A stretch of DNA of 64,000 nucleotides from assembly GCA_963727015.1 (NCBI GenBank), contig CAVSEV010000012.1:62001-126000 (forward strand), written 5' to 3'. Made by a program: the position numbers and the translations under genes. The notes under the pieces are model-generated. The model saw nothing but the letters and a program-made list of their open reading frames with translations, did not search any database and had not been told where the DNA came from. Below are positions 59,568 to 64,000 of this stretch, piece by piece (within the stretch, counting starts at the first letter, position 1; each line of letters starts with the position of its first letter). Origin of the DNA: DATFVJ01 sp963727015 (GTDB taxonomy: Bacteria; Actinomycetota; Actinomycetes; Streptosporangiales; Streptosporangiaceae).

Positions 59568-61360
59568 GCGCTGGTCAGGATGGAATTGGTGCCCGTTCTG
59601 CCCTCGGCGGGGCGCGCGGAACCCTTGGCGCGGTCCAATGCCGCCGCCACAAGCCCGGCGAAGAGCGGGTGCGGCCTGGTGGGCCGCGACCGCAGCTCGG
59701 GGTGGGCCTGGGTGGCCACGAAGAACGGGTGGGTGATACGCGGCAGCTCGGCGAATTCGACGAGCATCCCGTCCGGCGACAAGCCAGAGAAGACCAGTCC
59801 TGCCTGGGTAAGGCGCTCGCGGTAGTCGTTGTTGACCTCGTACCTGTGCCGGTGCCGCTCTTGCACCGTGTCGGTGCCGTAAAGCTCGCGGACGATTGTC
59901 CCCTCGCCGAGCACCGCCGGGTACAGCCCGAGCCGCATGGTGCCGCCCATGTCCCTTTCGCCCGCGACGACGTCCCGCTGCTCGTCCATGGTGGCGATGA
60001 CCGGATGCGGGGTGCCAGGCTCGAACTCGGTGCTGTTGGCGTCGGCAAGCCCGGCGAGCCCACGCGCGGCCTCGATAACCATGCACTGCAGGCCAAGGCA
60101 CAGGCCGAGCAGCGGGATACCGTGCATACGCGCGTAGTTGACGGCCCCGATCTTCCCCTCGATGCCGCGGACACCGAACCCGCCGGGGATGACAATGCCG
60201 TCGGCACCGTCGAGCCGCCGCGCCGCGCCCTCAGGTGTCGCGCAATCGTCGCTGGTTACCCATCGGATGTTGACCCTGGCGTCGTTGGCGAAGCCGCCCG
60301 CGCGGAGCGCCTCGGTGACGGACAGGTAGGCGTCGGGCAGATCGACATACTTGCCGACCAGGGCGATCGTCACGGTACGGGCCGGGCGGTGTACCCGGCG
60401 CAGCAGTTCGTCCCAGTCGCTCCAGTCCACGTCGCGGAACGGAAGACCGAGCCTGCGCACGACGTAGGCGTCGAGTCCCTCGGAGTGCAGCACCTTCGGG
60501 ATGTCATAGATCGACACCGCGTCGACCGCGGAAACCACAGCCTCCTCGTCGACGTCACACATCAGGCTGATCTTCCGCTTGAGCTCCTGGGTGATCGGCC
60601 GGTCCGACCGGCAGACTATCGCGTCCGGCTGGATGCCGATGCTCCGCAGCGCCGCCACCGAATGCTGGGTCGGCTTGGTCTTGAGCTCACCGGACGGCCC
60701 GATGTAGGGCAGCAGCGAGATGTGCAGGAAAAAGCAGTTGTCACGGCCGATCTCGTGGCGGATCTGGCGGATCGCCTCAAGGAACGGCTGCGACTCGATG
60801 TCGCCGACGGTGCCGCCGACCTCTGTGATGACGACGTCGACGTCAGGACCCGCCATCTCCGTGATTCTCGACTTAATCTCGTTGGTGATGTGCGGGATGA
60901 CCTGGACCGTGTCACCGAGGTACGCGCCGCGCCGCTCCTTAGCGATCACGCTCGAGTAGATCTGGCCGGTGGTGACGTTGGCCGGCCCCTTCAGCTCAGT
61001 ATCGAGGAAGCGCTCATAGTGCCCGACATCGAGGTCGGTCTCCGCGCCGTCATCGGTGACGAAGACCTCACCGTGCTGGAAGGGGTTCATCGTGCCCGGG
61101 TCGACGTTCAGGTACGGGTCCAGCTTCTGCATGGTCACCCGCAGTCCGCGGAGCTTCAGCAGCCGGCCGAGGCTGGAGGCGGTCAGGCCCTTGCCCAGGC
61201 TGGACGCGACTCCGCCGGTGACAAATACGTACTTGGTGGCAGTTGGCCTTGAGACGAGCGGTGACGCAGCCAATGGGGCTCCCGTGGTCGGTGCGATCGC
61301 GGGTCGGCGGTAGTGACCCCTGCGGTCCTGCTTCGACCGTGCCCGCGTTGTGCTTCCCAC
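59564..61360 (-). CDS. pyrG: CTP synthase
   Basis: 598 aa. Amidotransferase making CTP from UTP, ATP and glutamine. Synthase domain: TKYVFVTGGVASSLGKGLTA, SLGRLLKLRGLRVTMQKLDP, YLNVDPGTMNPFQHGEVFVT, DDGAETDLDVGHYERFL and EVGGTVGDIESQPFLEAIRQ. Glutaminase domain: GFGVRGIEGK, GIPLLGLCLGLQCMVIEAAR (nucleophile Cys in LCLGLQ) and FFVATQAHPELRSRP (His and Glu). The N-terminal about 40 residues before TKYVFVTGG are a poorly conserved extension; a later start is possible. It heads the pyrG-NUDIX-ald-xerD row. Confidence 0.96.
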   Translation of the reverse strand: MGSTTRARSKQDRRGHYRRPAIAPTTGAPLAASPLVSRPTATKYVFVTGGVASSLGKGLTASSLGRLLKLRGLRVTMQKLDPYLNVDPGTMNPFQHGEVFVTDDGAETDLDVGHYERFLDTELKGPANVTTGQIYSSVIAKERRGAYLGDTVQVIPHITNEIKSRITEMAGPDVDVVITEVGGTVGDIESQPFLEAIRQIRHEIGRDNCFFLHISLLPYIGPSGELKTKPTQHSVAALRSIGIQPDAIVCRSDRPITQELKRKISLMCDVDEEAVVSAVDAVSIYDIPKVLHSEGLDAYVVRRLGLPFRDVDWSDWDELLRRVHRPARTVTIALVGKYVDLPDAYLSVTEALRAGGFANDARVNIRWVTSDDCATPEGAARRLDGADGIVIPGGFGVRGIEGKIGAVNYARMHGIPLLGLCLGLQCMVIEAARGLAGLADANSTEFEPGTPHPVIATMDEQRDVVAGERDMGGTMRLGLYPAVLGEGTIVRELYGTDTVQERHRHRYEVNNDYRERLTQAGLVFSGLSPDGMLVEFAELPRITHPFFVATQAHPELRSRPTRPHPLFAGLVAAALDRAKGSARPAEGRTGTNSILTSA

Positions 61361-61491
61361 GGACTACCAGGATAACAGCCGACCGTTATGTGGCCCCACG
61401 GCAACACCGAAACCGGCGCCATGAACGCCCGCTCGCCGAAACTTGCCCACGACCGGCGCGCATCCGCCAGGCTTGGGCGCAGGCCTGCCGG

Positions 61492-62382
61492 TCAGCGTGC
61501 GCTTTGTGCATCCGACAGCGGGTGGGAGCTATCCGGTGTTCGCGCCTGCGGCGGCGCAGGCTCGGTCTCACCGAATCGGGCCAGCATGAGCGCGCCGACG
61601 ACGGCAAGCACGAAGCCGGCAGCGGCAAGCCCGACCAGCCCGTGACGGGTGGTGTCGCCGAGGAAGATGACGCCGATCATCGCGGGTAGCACCGTCTCGG
61701 TGACGATCACGGCCGCCGTCGCTGTAGTGACATCGCCGTGCTCAAGTGCCGACGTCCAGAACATGAACGAGATCACTCCGGCCCCCGCGAGCGCGTAGGC
61801 GGCCGGGTCGCGGATCAGGTCGGCGGGCGAGAAGCCGATCAGGATGCGCGCCGCGACCGCGACCACCCCGTAGCCGAGCCCGGCGATCATGCCGAGCGCG
61901 AGCGTGCGTCTGCGCCCGGGTAGCCTGGCGGCCGCGAAACCAGCGATCGCGAACACGCCGACCGCGACGATCAGGCCGAGCCTGAACTCGGCGCCCGGGT
62001 TAACCGCGCCGGTGTCGCCTGCGGAGGCGCCGAGCATGGCGATGCCGACGGTGACCGCGATCACCGCCAGCCATTCACGGCCCGCGAGCGCATGGTGGGC
62101 GAGCCACGCGGCCAGCACCGCGGTGACCGCCAGGCTCGCGGCGATCGCCGCCTGCACGACGAATAGGGGCAGCCGCCTGAGCGCGAACAGCTGGGCAATA
62201 AAGCCGATGAGGTCAAGGCAGAGGCTGGCGATGAATCGCCACTGCCCGAGCATGCGGATGAGCAGCCGCGGACTGACGCTCGCGGAGCCGACCGAGGCGG
62301 CACGGGCCGAGAGCGCCTGAATGACGGACGCGACGCCGAAACAGCACGCGGCCCCGATGGCGCTACCCAGGCTCCACCACAC
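61492..62382 (-). CDS. DMT (EamA-like) membrane transporter
   Basis: About 296 aa from GTG 62382 after GGAGAGG. Some nine to ten hydrophobic helices: LGSAIGAACCFGVASVIQAL, FIASLCLDLIGFIAQLFALR, LFVVQAAIAASLAVTAVLAA, WLAVIAVTVGIAMLGASAG, RLGLIVAVGVFAIAGFAAAR, LGMIAGLGYGVVAVAARILI, AGVISFMFWTSALEHGDVTT and LVGLAAAGFVLAVVGALML. Two internally similar halves are typical of drug/metabolite exporters. Substrate unknown. A longer frame reaches 62607 but would run through the MITE copy 2, so the short start is preferred. Confidence 0.8.
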   Translation of the reverse strand: MWWSLGSAIGAACCFGVASVIQALSARAASVGSASVSPRLLIRMLGQWRFIASLCLDLIGFIAQLFALRRLPLFVVQAAIAASLAVTAVLAAWLAHHALAGREWLAVIAVTVGIAMLGASAGDTGAVNPGAEFRLGLIVAVGVFAIAGFAAARLPGRRRTLALGMIAGLGYGVVAVAARILIGFSPADLIRDPAAYALAGAGVISFMFWTSALEHGDVTTATAAVIVTETVLPAMIGVIFLGDTTRHGLVGLAAAGFVLAVVGALMLARFGETEPAPPQARTPDSSHPLSDAQSAR

Positions 62383-62444
62383 CTCCCAAGCCTCTCCATT
62401 ATCCGCGCGCGAAACAAGTCGCCATGGCCGGTATTGTCTCAGGG

Positions 62445-62615
62445 CGTCGTGGATCTTCGGCGGCGCGAAGGTGCCGCCCACGACCCCAGACGACGACCGG
62501 AGTCGTGGACGGCACTGTCGTCGCCGCCGATAGCTCCACTTGTCGGCTCCTCGAGAACAGGCAGGGCCTTGCCGGACGCCGCCTGGATCACGGCCCGCAT
62601 CCACCAAGATCCAGG
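62445..62615 (+). repeat. MITE-like dispersed repeat, copy 2
   Basis: 171 bp starting GTCGTGGATCTTCGGCGG and ending CATCCACCAAGATCCAGG. It aligns over its full length with the reverse complement of copy 1 at 41486-41655, including CACGACCCCAGACG and GACGGCACTGTCGTCG in the middle. The internal palindrome has decayed. It lies between the DMT transporter and deacetylase genes. Confidence 0.7.
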
Positions 62616-62643
62616 AAACACGCCCTACTAGGTGCCAACTCGG

Positions 62644-63423
62644 TCACAATTGACCCGCGGCCCCTGGCTGGCAGCCGTGCGCGGCGGCGGTGCCGACCCG
62701 CCAGCCCTTGGCCGCGCATTCGTCGAGCAGGCCGGGGACGGCGCCGAGCGCGGACAGGAAGGAACCGGGCGGCGAGGTGCAGTCGGAGTCGTGCAGGAGA
62801 ACGGTAGCGCCGCCGCTGAGATCCCCGCGGATCGTGCCGAGCACCGATTCCGTGGTCGCACCGGGCACCCACTCCTTGCCCCAGCAGGTCCACAGCAGCG
62901 GCGTCAGGGCAAGGCGCTTGGCGGCGGAGATCGCGGCGCTGCTCAGCACTCCGTGCGGCGGCCGGTAGAAGGCAGGGACCGTTCCGGTTGCGTCGGCCAC
63001 GGCACCAGCAGCCCTGGCAATGTCGTCGTAGACGGCCCTGGGGCTGCGCAGCAGCACGTAGCGGTGATCCCAGCCGTGCACGCCGACCTCGTGCCCGGCG
63101 GCCGTTAGCTCCGCTGCGAGCCCTGGCGACTGCACGACCATGGATCCGAGCAGGAAGAACGTCGCGCGCGTGCCGCGGGCGCCGAGCAGGTCAAGAAAGC
63201 GCGGGGTGGAGTGCGGGTCGGGCCCATCGTCAAAGGTAAGCGCGACGTGATCGGCGGCACCCCGGCCGGCCAGCCCGGGAAAAAACCTGCGGCGCAGCGG
63301 GCCGATGGCCGTCACGCCAGGACCCGCGTGCGCGACCGCGCCCGCCATAACGCAGGCACCTGCGGCAACAGCGGCGCACACGCCAGTACCAGAGGCGCCG
63401 GCACACACGGTCCTAGTATCCAT
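62644..63423 (-). CDS. Polysaccharide deacetylase (NodB/CE4) family protein
   Basis: 259 aa. The N-terminal region GVCAAVAAGACVMAGAVAHA is hydrophobic, a signal peptide or anchor. The NodB domain shows VALTFDDGPDPHSTPRFLDL (catalytic base and metal Asp), AAGHEVGVHGWDHRYVLLRS (metal His), AFYRPPHGVLS (Arg-Pro-Pro motif) and ATVLLHDSDCTSPPG (His). Removes N-acetyl groups from cell-wall or secreted glycans outside the membrane. Complete. It is divergent from the aminotransferase gene that begins at 63497. Confidence 0.88.
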   Translation of the reverse strand: MDTRTVCAGASGTGVCAAVAAGACVMAGAVAHAGPGVTAIGPLRRRFFPGLAGRGAADHVALTFDDGPDPHSTPRFLDLLGARGTRATFFLLGSMVVQSPGLAAELTAAGHEVGVHGWDHRYVLLRSPRAVYDDIARAAGAVADATGTVPAFYRPPHGVLSSAAISAAKRLALTPLLWTCWGKEWVPGATTESVLGTIRGDLSGGATVLLHDSDCTSPPGSFLSALGAVPGLLDECAAKGWRVGTAAAHGCQPGAAGQL

Positions 63424-63496
63424 TCCCGTCCTGTCTCCTCTTCATGGGATCATTCCATGGCTGAAGCATGAGCATTTCTGATACGGGAGGTAGTGG

Positions 63497-64000
63497 GTGG
63501 AAGTGCCAGCAGCCCGCGTGGTGTTCCTCAAGGAGGACCGGGAGGAGATCGCGGCGGCCATTAAGGACATCCTGGCCAGCGGCGCGTTGACGCTCGGGCC
63601 CTATACCGAGCGTTTCGAAACAGCCTTCGGGGCAGCGCACTCCGCACCCCACGCGGTCGCGACCTCCAGCGGCACCGCGGCGCTCGACATTATCCTGCGC
63701 ACGGTCGGGGTGGCCGACCGCGACGTAATCGTGCCGGCGAATACCTTCTTCGCCACCGCCGCCGCCGTACTCCAGGCCGGAGGCAGGCCCGTGTTCGCCG
63801 ACATCGACCCGGCGACGCTCGCGCTCAGCCCGGCCACCGTGGAGGCAGCCCTCACGCCCGCGACCGCGGCGGTGGTGCTCGTGCACATCGGCGGGCTCAT
63901 CACGCCCGAGGTGGACGCGCTCGGGCAGATGTGCGCCGAACGTGGCGTCGCGCTCGTCGAGGATGCCGCGCATGCCCACGGCAGCAGCTACGACGGCCGC
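63497..64000 (+). CDS. DegT/DnrJ/EryC1/StrS aminotransferase, cut by window end
   Basis: GTG 63497 follows GGGAGG by 6 bp. The first 168 residues are visible: VVFLKEDREEIAAAIKDILA, SGALTLGPYTERFETAFGAA, AVATSSGTAALDIILRTVGV, DVIVPANTFFATAAAVLQAG, RPVFADIDPATLALSP and VALVEDAAHAHGSSYDGR. The last contains the DAAHAHG motif whose Asp contacts the PLP ring nitrogen; the catalytic Lys lies beyond the window. These PLP enzymes aminate keto-sugars for secondary metabolites or surface glycans. With the adjacent deacetylase this may begin a glycan or amino-sugar cluster. Confidence 0.88.
   Translation, partial: MEVPAARVVFLKEDREEIAAAIKDILASGALTLGPYTERFETAFGAAHSAPHAVATSSGTAALDIILRTVGVADRDVIVPANTFFATAAAVLQAGGRPVFADIDPATLALSPATVEAALTPATAAVVLVHIGGLITPEVDALGQMCAERGVALVEDAAHAHGSSYDGR

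Noticed and set aside
57840..61252. Two long plus-strand frames (661 and 565 codons) over ald, NUDIX and pyrG
   Set aside because: Antisense shadows of intact housekeeping genes; no homology seen.
1..64000. Sequencing errors as the explanation for all frameshifts
   Set aside because: The housekeeping genes (aroG, der, tyrA, aroH, rluB, scpA/B, parA, xerD, ald, pyrG) are all open, while breaks concentrate in mobile or dispensable genes. Single cases (araB, STAND-ADPRH) remain open to doubt.

Overview
High-GC DNA, frequent GTG starts, XRE-DUF5753/DUF397 gene pairs and the block scpA-scpB-rluB-aroH-tyrA-der with parA-xerD-ald-NUDIX-pyrG point to a filamentous actinomycete. Genus and species cannot be fixed from this window.

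The window falls into two parts. About 0-39.8 kb is an accessory island. It is crowded with broken transposons (IS630, IS30, IS66, IS21, and a stack of truncated copies of one IS3/IS481-like family), two intact transposase genes, integrase fragments, two tRNA-Ala 3'-half (att-like) remnants and an intact tRNA-Pro next to a decayed integrase. Between these sit conflict/immunity-type genes: a HEPN/MNT toxin-antitoxin pair (3.4-4.1 kb); a beheaded STAND-WD40 gene (5.6-8.5 kb); an EACC1 gene divergent from a caspase-GHKL ATPase-XRE-DUF5753 fusion (16.3-19.3 kb); a nucleotide cyclase-like/NB-ARC/TPR protein (24.6-27.4 kb); a trypco2 plus trypsin-STAND-WD40 operon with 13 nearly identical WD40 repeats (27.6-31.8 kb); and a STAND-TPR-ADP-ribosylglycohydrolase gene overlapping a PfkB-type kinase gene (33.6-38.1 kb).

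About 39.8-64 kb is chromosomal backbone: class II DAHP synthase; a decayed L-arabinose locus (truncated araA, frameshifted araB, intact LacI regulator, two perfect operators); der, tyrA, aroH, rluB, scpB and scpA; an XRE/DUF397 pair and a hemolysin III homologue; parA, xerD, ald, a NUDIX hydrolase, pyrG, an EamA-like transporter, a polysaccharide deacetylase and the start of a DegT/DnrJ aminotransferase. The backbone carries several minisatellite-like tandem repeats, some extending into the N-termini of Der, ScpB and ParA, and a roughly 170-bp MITE-like repeat in two full copies and one partial copy.

The strongest candidate for an undescribed system is the single-polypeptide caspase-GHKL-XRE-DUF5753 protein with its divergent EACC1 partner. 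The internally amplified WD40 sensor, the cyclase-STAND fusion and the STAND-ADPRH/PfkB operon come next. All functional statements are homology inferences made by reading the sequence; no database search was run.
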